Position numbers and translations under genes: made by a program
Assembly (NCBI RefSeq): GCF_900110865.1
Contig: NZ_FOFD01000004.1
Location: 186,001 to 250,000 of the forward strand
From: Natrinema salaciae
GTDB lineage: Archaea > Halobacteriota > Halobacteria > Halobacteriales > Natrialbaceae
Length of the DNA: 64,000 nucleotides
Reading direction: 5' to 3'
Shown: piece after piece, positions 16,595 to 28,126 of the stretch
How the letters are laid out: each line of letters opens with the position of its first letter
How positions within the stretch are numbered: position 1 is the stretch's first letter
The notes under the pieces: model-generated
Seen by the model: only the letters and a program-made list of their open reading frames with translations
The model's database searches: none
Told to the model about the DNA's origin: nothing

Positions 16595-17710
16595 ATGGCA
16601 CAAAAGACCGGCGGCAACGCTCGCTCGAGGCTCCATCGAATCGGGTCGCTGTTCTCGAATCAGTACGGACGGTCGACCCGAACCGAGGGATCGGGTCTCG
16701 AGGTAACCGTCGTCGACACGGTACGAGAGGTGGGACGAGACCAGTGGAACGGGATCGTCGACCGCTCGAGTCGTGGCAGCGTGTTTCATCGCTACGAGTG
16801 GCTCGACGCGATCGAGCGGGGGCTCGAGTACACGCCGAAACACCTGGTGGTCACGAAAGACGGGAATACGATCGGCTGCATGCCGAACTTCGTCGTGGGG
16901 ATCGAGAAGACGCCGTTCGATCGGTTGTCGTCGCTCTATCCGGGCTTCGGCGGACCGTTGCTACCGACGGATACGGACGAGTCGCTCGAGCGGGTGCTCG
17001 AGGAAGTCCCGAACCGCTGTCGCGGGAAGACGATCGTCCACCAGATCCGCGGGCTCGACATGAGTTATCTGCGGTACAACGACGCGCTCCAGTCGCACGG
17101 GTATCGGCCCTACCGACGGGAGTGTCGGTTCCTGCTCGACCTCACGAAAGGGCACGACGAGATCCGCGCGGACATGAGTCGGAGCCGGCGACGGGGGATC
17201 GAACACGGACTGGACGTCGACTACGAGATCGTCGAAGAGGAGATCACGCGGGAGAACCTGCGGCGGTTCCATCGGACGTACGAACGCGTCATGGACCGGG
17301 TCGGTGGCGATGTGTATCCGTTTTCCTTCTTCGAACGGTTGCAGCCGATGGCCGAGCGGCTCCTCTTGCTGACGATTCGGATCGACGGCGAGTACGCGGG
17401 CGGGATGCTCGAGGTGCTCGATACCGAACAGGATTCGGTGCACGGATTCTTCGCGGCCGTTCCGCGGGAGTACTTCGACGATCACGCGTCGGAGCTCCTC
17501 TACGATCACGTGTTCCAGTGGGGGATCGAGAACGGGTACGAAACCTACGACTTCGGGAGCACGAACACCGACTTCGAAGACGGCGTGTTCCGGTTCAAGG
17601 AGGGGTTCGGCGGCCGGGCCGTGCCGGTGCTCGTCTGGGAGCGGGGCTGCAGTCCCCTCTGGCCGCTCGTGAAGGCCGGTCGAGCGCTGTACTGGCCGTA
17701 CTACACCTGA
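16595..17710 (+). CDS. FemAB-like / GNAT-fold acyltransferase
   Basis: 371 residues with the tandem GNAT-like fold of FemAB proteins: SVFHRYEWLDAIERGLEYTP near residue 65, then FDRLSSLYPGFGGPLLP, and in the second half RRFHRTYERVMDRVGGDVYP, HGFFAAVPREYFDDHASELL and ETYDFGSTNTDFEDGVFRFK. Bacterial relatives transfer amino acids from aminoacyl-tRNA to peptidoglycan or act in exopolysaccharide synthesis. Haloarchaea have no murein, so the substrate is unknown, perhaps a surface glycan or lipid. It is monocistronic, with no glycan cluster beside it. Confidence 0.75.
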   Translation: MAQKTGGNARSRLHRIGSLFSNQYGRSTRTEGSGLEVTVVDTVREVGRDQWNGIVDRSSRGSVFHRYEWLDAIERGLEYTPKHLVVTKDGNTIGCMPNFVVGIEKTPFDRLSSLYPGFGGPLLPTDTDESLERVLEEVPNRCRGKTIVHQIRGLDMSYLRYNDALQSHGYRPYRRECRFLLDLTKGHDEIRADMSRSRRRGIEHGLDVDYEIVEEEITRENLRRFHRTYERVMDRVGGDVYPFSFFERLQPMAERLLLLTIRIDGEYAGGMLEVLDTEQDSVHGFFAAVPREYFDDHASELLYDHVFQWGIENGYETYDFGSTNTDFEDGVFRFKEGFGGRAVPVLVWERGCSPLWPLVKAGRALYWPYYT

Positions 17711-17921
17711 TGTGACCGGTATCCGTGTCGGCCATCGCGGCGTCGTGGCCTGCCGTGATCAGCCGGCCAGAACGGATTGCTGATGGCCGGTGGGAGCGGG
17801 GAAACGCCTGCCAGTACGAGATAGAATCGTCGTCGAGATGGTTAAACATCTCATTTTTACCGTTCAATTAACTGATTGCAATTCATAACTGTTTTTTACG
17901 AGAATACTGTAATTCGGCGCT

Positions 17922-18641
17922 ATGCGATATGTGACATACGTTATCACACCCGACCGAGGATACTTCGATCCGGGCGCGGAGCGGTTCCGTGAACTGGGTA
18001 TCACGTTCGAATCCATCCAGGACATCGATCAGCTCGACGACGGGACGATCATCACGCAGATGGTCATCCGCGGCGAGCCGGCCACCGTCCGGCGCGCATT
18101 CGAGAACGCGGGGCCGGTGCTCGTCGACTACCAGCTCACCGACGCCGGCGAGACGACGATTCTCCAATTGCACTATCGACCGAGCGATCTCACGCGGAAG
18201 CTCCTCGCCATCCACCGTCGACACGCGGTGTTGCTGGAGTATCCGCTCGAGTATACAGGGCCCGAGAAGCGACGCCTTCGCGTCGCGGAGATCGGTCGCG
18301 AGGAGTCGTTACGTCGCGTCATCGAGGAGACGAAGGCGATCGTCGACGTCGAAATTGAACGGCTGGGCAACTACGACCCGTCCGAGGAACGGGCCTTCGC
18401 GAATCTGACGGATCGACAGCGAGAGGTGTTGCGCGTCGCGATCGAAGCGGGATACTACGAGGAGCCACGACAGGTTACCTACGAGGAGATCGCCGCTCGT
18501 CTGGATTGCTGCGCGGGGACCGTGGGACAGCACCTCCGGCGGATCGAAGCGCGTCTCATGTCGACGCTCGCTATCGGCGGTGACCGGCATCCAAAGACCG
18601 ATCCCGAGCGAGATCCGACACGGACCGGCCCCTCTCGATAG
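17922..18641 (+). CDS. HTH_10 (bacterio-opsin activator-like) regulator
   Basis: 239 residues. The N-terminal domain (TPDRGYFDPGAERFRELGIT and following) is a haloarchaeal sensor-type domain of unknown ligand. The C-terminal HTH_10 domain is clear: LTDRQREVLRVAIEAGYYEE, then TYEEIAARLDCCAGTVGQHL. This is the DNA-binding module of Bat-like activators. The promoter tract upstream (17860-17921) is very AT-rich. The gene is isolated, so its targets cannot be inferred from neighbours. Confidence 0.85.
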   Translation: MRYVTYVITPDRGYFDPGAERFRELGITFESIQDIDQLDDGTIITQMVIRGEPATVRRAFENAGPVLVDYQLTDAGETTILQLHYRPSDLTRKLLAIHRRHAVLLEYPLEYTGPEKRRLRVAEIGREESLRRVIEETKAIVDVEIERLGNYDPSEERAFANLTDRQREVLRVAIEAGYYEEPRQVTYEEIAARLDCCAGTVGQHLRRIEARLMSTLAIGGDRHPKTDPERDPTRTGPSR

Positions 18642-18729
18642 GCGATCGATTCGTCCCGTCGGGCGGCGCACGCAGTGCGCGCCCAGCGCGGAGCCGATCG
18701 GGTACCGATGCGACGGCTCGAGTCGATCG

Positions 18730-19146
18730 CTACCGAACGATCGTTACCGGGACCGGTGCCTGTCGAGCGATCCGCTCGGCGACGCTCCCCAGTAATACTC
18801 TCGAGAATCCGGTTCGGCCGTGGCTCCCGACGGCGATCCGATCCACCTCGTTGGTCGCGGCGTAGTCGACGACCGCGTCGGCCGGCTGGCCGACGATCGT
18901 CTCCGTTTCGAGCGAGCAGCCGTGATCGACCGCGCGGTCTTCGGCCGCCGCGAGCAGTTCCTCGGCCGCTTCCCGTTGGCGCTCGAGCAACCCGCTCGGT
19001 CCGAGGTGCGCTACCTCCCCGTAGCCGCTGTCGGTCGGGTCGACGGCGTGGACGACCGTGAGTTCGTCGTCGGGATGTTCCGTGCACGCGAACTCGAGCG
19101 CCGCCCACCCCGGCTCCGAGTCGTCGAGCGCGACCAGCAGGTGCAT
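18730..19146 (-). CDS. Universal stress protein (UspA family)
   Basis: 138 residues, a single Usp domain. The N-terminal strand MHLLVALDDSEPGWAALEFA and the C-terminal ATP-binding signature GSHGRTGFSRVLLGSVAERI followed by RQAPVPVTIVR fit the G-2x-G-9x-G(S) pattern of ATP-binding Usp proteins. Size matches the family. These proteins bind ATP and help cells survive stress; the precise role is not known. Confidence 0.92.
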   Translation of the reverse strand: MHLLVALDDSEPGWAALEFACTEHPDDELTVVHAVDPTDSGYGEVAHLGPSGLLERQREAAEELLAAAEDRAVDHGCSLETETIVGQPADAVVDYAATNEVDRIAVGSHGRTGFSRVLLGSVAERIARQAPVPVTIVR

Positions 19147-19311
19147 ACCGATCGGTACGGGGAGCAGCTACTTGAGTGTCATCATCACACACAGTCAGTG
19201 AACCGTGGTCGGTTCGCAATCGATCGCGACCCGCACCGCTCCGGCGCGGACGCCGGGACTCGCGGCGCGAATCGGCCGGCGACGACGCGGTTCCCGAGCC
19301 CCGTACGCGGG

Positions 19312-19461
19312 TTACTCGGAGTAGCCTTCCTGCAGGAACGCCCCTTCCGTCTCGTACATCGAGACCAGTTCCTCGATGAGTTCCTCGGGTGACTGGCCCT
19401 CCTCGCGGTGGCTGTCGAGTCGGTCCATCAGGTCGTCGCTGATCTCGAGTGTCTGTGTCAT
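19312..19461 (-). CDS. Small ribbon-helix-helix-type protein
   Basis: 49 residues from ATG 19461: MTQTLEISDDLMDRLDSHRE, then EGQSPEELIEELVSMYETEG. A short strand plus two amphipathic helices fits the haloarchaeal CopG-like family with the pattern LEISDDLMDRLDSH...EELIEEL (DUF7557-type, from memory). Such proteins are probably dimeric DNA- or protein-binding regulators. No toxin partner is adjacent. A longer upstream start is possible but the sequence before this ATG looks non-coding. Confidence 0.65.
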   Translation of the reverse strand: MTQTLEISDDLMDRLDSHREEGQSPEELIEELVSMYETEGAFLQEGYSE

Positions 19462-19634
19462 GGTAGTGGTGAGAGTCACACGGTCGGACCCGTCGGCTGT
19501 ACCGTCGACCGCCAGCGGCAAATAGTCCGGGGGCGCGTGTGCAGCCGACGCGGATCGATCGGTCGACCGACACACGACCGCCGCACGACGCGACGACGCA
19601 GGCACGGGACGGCCGATCGGTTACCCGATATGTC

Positions 19635-19889
19635 GTGGAAGAACCGACGACGACTGCACCACTGACCGACGACGACGTCGGCAAGACGGTCGTCGACACG
19701 GAGGGGAAACAGCTCGGAATCGTCGCGAAGGTCGAGAACGACAGGGCCGCCGTCGATCTAGAGCCCAGCCTCGCGGAACAGCTACTCGTGTCGCTCGGCA
19801 AGGAGCGGGAAGACGAAGAGGACTACGCCGTCACCGAAGACATGCTCGAGCGGGTCGACAACGAGGACGTTCTTCGCGGCGAGCGCTAA
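19635..19889 (+). CDS. PRC-barrel-like small protein
   Basis: 84 residues from GTG 19635. The core LTDDDVGKTVVDTEGKQLGI VA, ending ERVDNEDVLR, follows the haloarchaeal PRC-barrel-like pattern: strand, GKTVVD, strand, acidic helix, DNEDVLR. Upstream in-frame ATGs would add a low-complexity Arg/Thr extension that overlaps the divergent gene's promoter, so the GTG is preferred. PRC-barrel proteins act in RNA processing and other scaffold roles; no role can be assigned here. Confidence 0.6.
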   Translation: MEEPTTTAPLTDDDVGKTVVDTEGKQLGIVAKVENDRAAVDLEPSLAEQLLVSLGKEREDEEDYAVTEDMLERVDNEDVLRGER

Positions 19890-20057
19890 CGCCTCGAACC
19901 GGTGGTTCCGCGATCGGTGACGGGCACGACCTCGAGCGAGCCGCGGCGTCGGTGTGGCGCGAGAGCCAGCACCCGGGACGGAGCCGACCCCGTGCGAAGC
20001 GCGAGGAACACATCCCGCAGTCACACCGGGACGACGTGCCCCCCGCTCGCGGCCGTC

Positions 20058-20849
20058 CTACTCGAGGGTGCCGTCGTCGAACGACTGTTCTCGCCAAGTG
20101 GTCCAGTCGTAGAGCCGCTCGAGTTCGCCGCCCTGCTGGCGGATCGCGACGGCGGTGTCGAACAGGAACGCAGCGACCAGCGTCGTTCCGACGATCCAGG
20201 CGGCGTCGGCGAGCGCACCGTACCCGTTCGCGTAGCTCGTCACCAGATCGACGAACACGACGGCGGTGACGCAGACGATCGCCGGCAGCAGGTGGCGGGT
20301 CAGCGCAGCGAACGTCGTTCCCTCGTGGACGCGGACGGCGCGGACGGCGTAGAGCACCGCCCACGCAGAGGTGACGACCCAGCCGATCGCGACGACCGGT
20401 CTGGTCGAGGAGCTCTCGACCAGAAACGTACCCCACCAGGCGACGACGAAACCGCCGATGACGACGTAATCCGCCCACGTGGGCAACAGCCGGGTCCGAT
20501 CGCCCGCGGTCGGCTGCTCGTGGTACATCGCGCGGATCGACAGCGCGAGAAAGAGGATGAAAAAGAGGATCGCGCCGTCGGCGAACCGGCCGATCCAGTC
20601 CGGCTCGAGCAGCAGTGAGCCGACGCCGGCGGCGGCGTAGACGACCGCCGCACCGATCCCGATCAGGAGGTACCACTGCTCGGTGCCAGCCTCGACTGCC
20701 AGGACCTCGCGGACGTAAATCGTCGCGTAGTAGAGCAACACGACGGCTGCGACGCCCATCGCGAGATATGCGAACAGCCGCCCGATTGCGACCGTCGTGG
20801 CCGGATCGCCGGCATCGAACGCGATCGACGGAACCCGAGTGGACACCAT
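20058..20849 (-). CDS. Seven-helix integral membrane protein of unknown function
   Basis: 263 residues from ATG 20849. About seven hydrophobic helices are visible, for example GRLFAYLAMGVAAVVLLYY, WYLLIGIGAAVVYAAAGVGS, GAILFFILFLALSIRAMYH, YVVIGGFVVAWWGTFLV, VAIGWVVTSAWAVLYAV and IVCVTAVVFVDLVTSYANG. The layout recalls microbial rhodopsins, but I see no retinal-binding Lys in the last helix (AAFLFDTAVAIRQQGGE), so it is not called a rhodopsin. A longer reading to 21167 adds low-complexity sequence and is rejected. The gene is alone, convergent with a PRC-barrel gene. Confidence 0.65.
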   Translation of the reverse strand: MVSTRVPSIAFDAGDPATTVAIGRLFAYLAMGVAAVVLLYYATIYVREVLAVEAGTEQWYLLIGIGAAVVYAAAGVGSLLLEPDWIGRFADGAILFFILFLALSIRAMYHEQPTAGDRTRLLPTWADYVVIGGFVVAWWGTFLVESSSTRPVVAIGWVVTSAWAVLYAVRAVRVHEGTTFAALTRHLLPAIVCVTAVVFVDLVTSYANGYGALADAAWIVGTTLVAAFLFDTAVAIRQQGGELERLYDWTTWREQSFDDGTLE

Positions 20850-21099
20850 CGGGTGAACGTGACAGCCGAGCCGGTATAAGCACCCACCCCTGTTACCACC
20901 GGTCGGGAAGCGGACGAGGACCAGCGCCAAATTCGCGCTCCCGGAGGTCGAGCTGCCGACGCGAATCGACGACCGGGGGGTCGTCGTTCGACCGGTATCG
21001 GCTCCGGGCGCGATCCACGCGTTCAACAGACGGGACGACGTGGACGCGCTGCTCGAGTCGCTGTAGAGGGTGGAACCGAGGGCGTCGAGCGCGGCCGCG

Positions 21100-22029
21100 T
21101 CAGTCGGCGGCCTGTCGTTCCTCGAGGGTGGCCCGAACGTCGCCGTAGCGCTCGAACCGGTCGGCACCGATGTAGTCGACGGTGTCCTGCAGGAACTGGG
21201 TGACCCGGTTGCCGATCGCCCGCTGGTCGTAGCCGTCGAACGGCTGGTCGTCGTAGAGCGGATCCGCGAGCAGCCGGTTCTCGACGTACTCCTCGATGCG
21301 TGGCTCGTAGATGTCCGCGACGATGTCGGGTTCGGCGTCGGCCAGTTTGCGCATCACCCAGCGCCCGTTTTCGATATGGCGCGTCTCGTCCTGACGGACC
21401 TTGCCGATGGCATCCTGGAACGACTCGAGGACGACGTCTCGCCTCATCTCCTCGGCCTTCAGTTCGATCATCTGGTCGAAGCTGAGGTAGCCGCCGCGGG
21501 CGAGTTGCGCCTCGACGATACCCATGTAGTTCAGGTAGGCTTCGCCGAGCGCGTAGACGAGTTCGGTCCGATCGCCGCTGTCGATCGCCGCTCGTAGCTC
21601 GTCCGCAGTGTCGTAGAGATCGTCCGTACTGTACCCCTGCTCCTGATAGCCGCCCTCGCGGTACGGTGCCGTCTCCTGCGTGCCGAAGACGGCCTCGAAG
21701 TAGCGGCTGAAGAAGTCGGTGTGCTTGGCCTCCTCGTAGACCTGCTGGGCCAGGTACATCTCTTCCTGGACCGTGTCGAACGGCATCTCCTCGTTCGGCA
21801 GCGCGTCCAGCGCCATCATGTACGGCGCGAGCGTCCGCGTGACGTCCTCTTCGCCGTCGTAAAATCCCGAACACGTCGCGAGGAATCGGTGTTGCTCGTC
21901 CTCGGAGAACTGCTGCCAGTCGGCTCGATCCCCCTCGAGGTCGTACTCGTCGGGGTCCCACGTGCCCTCCTGTTTGCCCTTTCGGTAGAGTTCGTACGAT
22001 TTCTCGCGCTCGCTGTAGTCGATCGGCAT
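21100..22029 (-). CDS. R2-like ligand-binding oxidase / ribonucleotide reductase small-subunit family
   Basis: 309 residues with a ferritin-like diiron fold. Metal ligands are visible as EEAKHTDFF (ExxH) in one helix pair, Glu in GIVEAQLARGG, and DETRHIENG (ExxH-type) in the last. The length and the absence of an adjacent nrdE/nrdA large-subunit gene fit the R2lox group better than a class I RNR small subunit. R2lox proteins carry a Mn/Fe cofactor and are thought to oxidise a fatty-acid-like ligand. Databases often label haloarchaeal members RNR subunit beta. Confidence 0.82.
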   Translation of the reverse strand: MPIDYSEREKSYELYRKGKQEGTWDPDEYDLEGDRADWQQFSEDEQHRFLATCSGFYDGEEDVTRTLAPYMMALDALPNEEMPFDTVQEEMYLAQQVYEEAKHTDFFSRYFEAVFGTQETAPYREGGYQEQGYSTDDLYDTADELRAAIDSGDRTELVYALGEAYLNYMGIVEAQLARGGYLSFDQMIELKAEEMRRDVVLESFQDAIGKVRQDETRHIENGRWVMRKLADAEPDIVADIYEPRIEEYVENRLLADPLYDDQPFDGYDQRAIGNRVTQFLQDTVDYIGADRFERYGDVRATLEERQAAD

Positions 22030-22143
22030 GTGTTGACACTATAACACGATCTCCAATGAAGGTTCGGGTGAGTATCACTATCAGGGGTGCAGGTCCGCGG
22101 AACACCCCCACGAGCGACGCCTCGTTGTCGGTGCGCTCGACCG

Positions 22144-22647
22144 CTATTCGTCCCTCGAATCGACCGACTCGGCCGCGGCCTCGACCATCGTCTGCCGCTC
22201 GTCGAAGTACACCGGCGCGTCCGTGTCGGCCTCGAACTCGACGACGCGAGTCAGCGCCGTCTGTCCGTCGTCGACATCGGACGCGAGTTCCTCGGCGAGC
22301 TCGGTATAGCCGGCGGCCAGGTCCTGAAAGGCCTGCATCCGCGCCTGCTTGGCCTCGACGAGCAGCTGTTTCTCCTCGAGTTCCGCCTGTAGCTCCTCGA
22401 TCGCCGCGACATCGACCTCGCTCGCGTCCGGCACGTCGGCGGTCGACGGGGTTTCGGGACCCGCCACCTCGTCCGGGAGCGCCTCGAGGCGCGATCGGAT
22501 TTCGGCCATCTCCCGATCGATTTCGTCGAGGAGATCGTCAGCCTCCGCTGCCATCGTCTCGACCCGTCCCGACAGCAGCCCGGCCTGCGTGCGACAGTAC
22601 TCGACGAATTCGCCGACCGCGAGTGCGTCCGCGGCGTCCTCGCTCAT
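22144..22647 (-). CDS. Acidic coiled-coil protein
   Basis: 167 residues dominated by Glu/Ala/Leu heptads, for example ADDLLDEIDREMAEIRSRLE and IEELQAELEEKQLLVEAKQA, broken by a Pro-containing linker near residue 65. No membrane, metal or catalytic motif is present. It is probably an elongated helical protein. The family is unknown to me, though similar proteins are common in haloarchaea. It is transcribed in the same direction as the R2-like oxidase, 115 bp upstream of it, so cotranscription is possible. Confidence 0.6.
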   Translation of the reverse strand: MSEDAADALAVGEFVEYCRTQAGLLSGRVETMAAEADDLLDEIDREMAEIRSRLEALPDEVAGPETPSTADVPDASEVDVAAIEELQAELEEKQLLVEAKQARMQAFQDLAAGYTELAEELASDVDDGQTALTRVVEFEADTDAPVYFDERQTMVEAAAESVDSRDE

Positions 22648-22997
22648 GGTCGTCCTTGGGGCTGCCGGCCGAAGTCACTTTGGTCCGGGCGTTGGTCATC
22701 GGGGCCGCGCACGCAGCCTCGAGCGTAGTCGCGATCGGACCCGACGAATCGTTCAGTACAGGTGAAGCAGTTACCGGAGGCACTCGATCGCTCCGATTAC
22801 TGTTAAAACCGGCATGCTGACGACAGCGGAGGAGTGCAGCACGACGACGCCGTTCGTTTCGCACCACAGCCAATGACCCAGCCGTTCGGTAGATCCACAC
22901 CCTGAACGCGTTCGGCAGCGTGTCACTCACTTACTCATAAAAACTATTTGCGTGAAAATGTTGCGCTTATAACTTCTCACGGTACATCTCGTATATA
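22648..22997. other. Intergenic region, promoter of the DUF7344-like gene
   Basis: No supportable gene. A forward reading (LVRALVIGAAHAASSVVAIG) looks protein-like but has no start. The last 70 bp are sharply AT-rich and include TATA-like sequences (CATAAAAACTATTT and TCGTATATAATG) directly before the next start codon. Confidence 0.4.
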
Positions 22998-23312
22998 ATG
23001 TCAACCGTGGACAGGTTCTTTCAAGCAGTTTCGAATGTCCAACGACGGCGATTATTAATACACATGTTGGAGCATAATCCGGAAGATGAGTCGAAAGTGT
23101 ATACTGGCGCTGTGGATACGACCGAGAAGGAGTTGTCGAACTTGCGTATCGAGATGAAGCACACACATCTTCCACTGTTGGAAGATTATGGATTCGTCAA
23201 CTGGGACAGAGAAAATCACGAGGTGACGAAGGGACCGGAATTTGACGAAATCAGACCGGTCTTGGAGATGATGATAAAATACCAAGACGAACTCTCGGAT
23301 GACTGGTTGTAG
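22998..23312 (+). CDS. Winged-helix protein, DUF7344-like
   Basis: 104 residues. MSTVDRFFQAVSNVQRRRLL followed by IHMLEHNPED is the typical opening of haloarchaeal DUF7344 (ArsR-like winged helix). ELSNLRIEMKHTHLPLLEDY then GFVNWDRENHEVTKGPEF supplies the recognition helix and wing. The gene is AT-richer than the window average, suggesting recent acquisition. It is monocistronic; its target is unknown. Confidence 0.7.
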   Translation: MSTVDRFFQAVSNVQRRRLLIHMLEHNPEDESKVYTGAVDTTEKELSNLRIEMKHTHLPLLEDYGFVNWDRENHEVTKGPEFDEIRPVLEMMIKYQDELSDDWL

Positions 23313-23681
23313 TACCGCTAAGTACAGGTGGATACCACCCCAAAAAGTGGCCCAACCGGTACGTCTATTTTCGGACTAACGGATAGCGTGATCGTTCACC
23401 CGGATCATCACAGCGACGCAGAGGTGAATGACGAGGCCGCCACCTGTACTGAGCGTTCGGCCTTCCGTATTGCTCGCTCTTAGCTGGAAACAAGGGTCGC
23501 GCAGTCGGTGCGACGGCGCGTGAACGTTCAGCGGACGACTGGTCGGAGTCGACTCGAGGTTCGGACCGGACTCGAGCGCTCGAGGACCGCGTCGGAGACG
23601 GGACGACACGGGTTGGTAACTGGTAACATTCCATTGGCCTTTCAGACTCGTTAAGTCCTTCCGGCCACTGACTCAGATACA
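23313..23681. other. Intergenic region upstream of uvrA
   Basis: No intact gene. A short minus-strand run ([20 protein letters not shown], about 23375-23440) resembles a membrane helix but has no start. A TATA-like GTTAAG near 23650 lies about 28 nt before the mini-ORF that precedes uvrA. Confidence 0.35.
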
Positions 23682-23734
23682 ATGAATCTGGAACCGCGTC
23701 GACAGGAGAGACAGTCTCTACGTGCGATCGAACG

Positions 23735-23738
<4 letters not shown>
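23682..23738 (+). CDS. Leaderless mini-ORF overlapping the uvrA start
   Basis: An 18-codon [21 protein letters not shown], starts about 28 nt after a TATA-like GTTAAG, where haloarchaeal leaderless transcripts begin. Its TGA overlaps the uvrA ATG (ATGA, 23735-23738). If the transcript starts here, ribosomes would translate the peptide first and then reinitiate on uvrA. The peptide is strongly basic, unlike real haloarchaeal proteins, so a regulatory leader is likelier than a functional peptide. Confidence 0.35.
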
Positions 23739-26698
<2,960 letters not shown>

Positions 26699-26764
26699 GG
26701 GGGGGCGTTATATCCGCTCCCGACGGCGGACTGTTCGGACAGCGGCTGGTGATTCCCTCGTGTC

Positions 26765-28126
26765 TCACCCGGAGATGAACGATCCGAACTCGTAGTCGTG
26801 ATCGACGACTTCGAAGACCTGATAGAACCCCTTCGGATCGCCGTTCTCGTCGAGTGCGAGCGGGCCGCTGACGCCGTCGTAGTTGATGTCTTCGGGGCCA
26901 CCGTCGGCCAACGCCGCTTTCGCCTCCTGAAACGAGGTAACCGTGTCACCGGGTTCGACCGTGATTTCTCGGACGATGTCTCCGATCGCGCTCCCGGTAG
27001 CCGTCTCGGCAGCCTCGAGGGCGATCGCCGAGAGCACCACCGCATCGTACGTGTAGGCCGCCCAGACGGTGGGGTCCATCCCCCAGATGGAGCGATACTC
27101 GTCACGGAACTGCTGATAGTTCTCCTGATCGACGGGTGCGCTCTCGGTGATCCCCGTGAGCCCTTCCTGGCTCCCCTCCGGCGTTCCCGCGAGGATCTCC
27201 TCCGCGATCGTACTCTCCGCGCCGTAGTAGTCGACCGCCTCGTGATAGTTCTGTTCGTAGGCTTCGGTTATCATCACGGTGAACTCGTCGGCGTACGTGA
27301 GGAAGACCCAGGCGGTCGCATCGGTGTCGGCCATCGACGACAGCTCCGACTCGAACGACGACCCGCCGGCGGGGTGGGGGTCGTTCGACGCGACAGTTCC
27401 ATCGAAGGCGTCGACGAAGACTTCCGAGAGCGCCTTCCCGTACGCGTTGTCGATCCACGTGAGCGCAACCGTCTCGTGACCGTCCTCGCTGACTTGATTC
27501 GCCAGCGCGGCGCCCAAGGTATTGCTGCTCGGCGCGGTCCGCAAGAGGTCGGGATAGTCCGAGAGGGAGCTACTGGTGCTGTTCTGGCTGATCTGGACGA
27601 CGTCGGTCCCCGAGACGACGTCCTGATGAATGCGCTCCGTGATTCCGGAGCCGACGGTCCCGACGAGAACCGGAACCTCGACCTGCTCGACCAGCCGTCG
27701 GGCCGCGTCGACGCCGCCAGTCTCACTGCTCCTGTCGTTTTCGACCTCGACGACGAGCGGTTCGTTCGATGGCCCGATACCGGCCGCGTTGATCGCGGTG
27801 AGCGCACTCCGCAATCCACGTTCGTTCCGACGACCGAACGCGGCGAGCGTCCCCGATTCCGAGTTCACCATCCCGATGGTGTAGGACCCGTGGTCCTCGC
27901 TGCCGAATCCGGGAATCGTCCCACTCCCCAGACAGCCGGCCGTCCCGGCGAGACCCGCGGCCCCAAGCGAGAGCGCGCCGCGGCGGGTCAGGGACGGCTG
28001 GGACCGTTCCGTCGAACCGTCGCACGTGGTGCGTTCGGATGGGGGACGAGGTGGCTCGCCATCGTTCCCGCTCGTATCTTCCGTTCGATTCCGTCCGTCG
28101 CCCTCGCGTCGATCGTTAGTCCCCAT
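26765..28126 (-). CDS. Amino-acid-binding lipoprotein, probably a chemotaxis co-receptor
   Basis: 453 residues. After an unusually long hydrophilic leader of about 45 residues comes a Tat lipoprotein signal, SLTRRGALSLGAAGLAGTAG followed by the lipobox Cys. The mature part is a LivJ/ANF-type type I periplasmic-binding domain (YTIGMVNSESGTLAAFGRRN, GTVGSGITERIHQDVVSGTD, GNDPHPAGGSSFE region). The ATG overlaps the stop of the transducer gene upstream (28116-28126), so both are one operon. In Halobacterium, BasB/CosB lipoproteins present amino acids or betaines to transducers encoded beside them, and this pair has the same design. It could instead feed the LIV transporter encoded 3 kb away. Confidence 0.85.
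   Translation of the reverse strand: MGTNDRREGDGRNRTEDTSGNDGEPPRPPSERTTCDGSTERSQPSLTRRGALSLGAAGLAGTAGCLGSGTIPGFGSEDHGSYTIGMVNSESGTLAAFGRRNERGLRSALTAINAAGIGPSNEPLVVEVENDRSSETGGVDAARRLVEQVEVPVLVGTVGSGITERIHQDVVSGTDVVQISQNSTSSSLSDYPDLLRTAPSSNTLGAALANQVSEDGHETVALTWIDNAYGKALSEVFVDAFDGTVASNDPHPAGGSSFESELSSMADTDATAWVFLTYADEFTVMITEAYEQNYHEAVDYYGAESTIAEEILAGTPEGSQEGLTGITESAPVDQENYQQFRDEYRSIWGMDPTVWAAYTYDAVVLSAIALEAAETATGSAIGDIVREITVEPGDTVTSFQEAKAALADGGPEDINYDGVSGPLALDENGDPKGFYQVFEVVDHDYEFGSFISG

Noticed and set aside
20058-20849. Seven-helix protein as a rhodopsin
   Set aside because: No retinal-binding Lys is visible in the last helix and no rhodopsin helix signatures were seen.
20850-21167. N-terminal extension of the seven-helix membrane protein
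   Set aside because: Ser/Arg-rich, low-complexity sequence that overlaps the R2-like oxidase gene end; ATG 20849 gives a sensible protein.
22660-22820. Forward coding-like stretch before the DUF7344-like gene
   Set aside because: No start codon and no recognisable family; the signal is too short to call a pseudogene.
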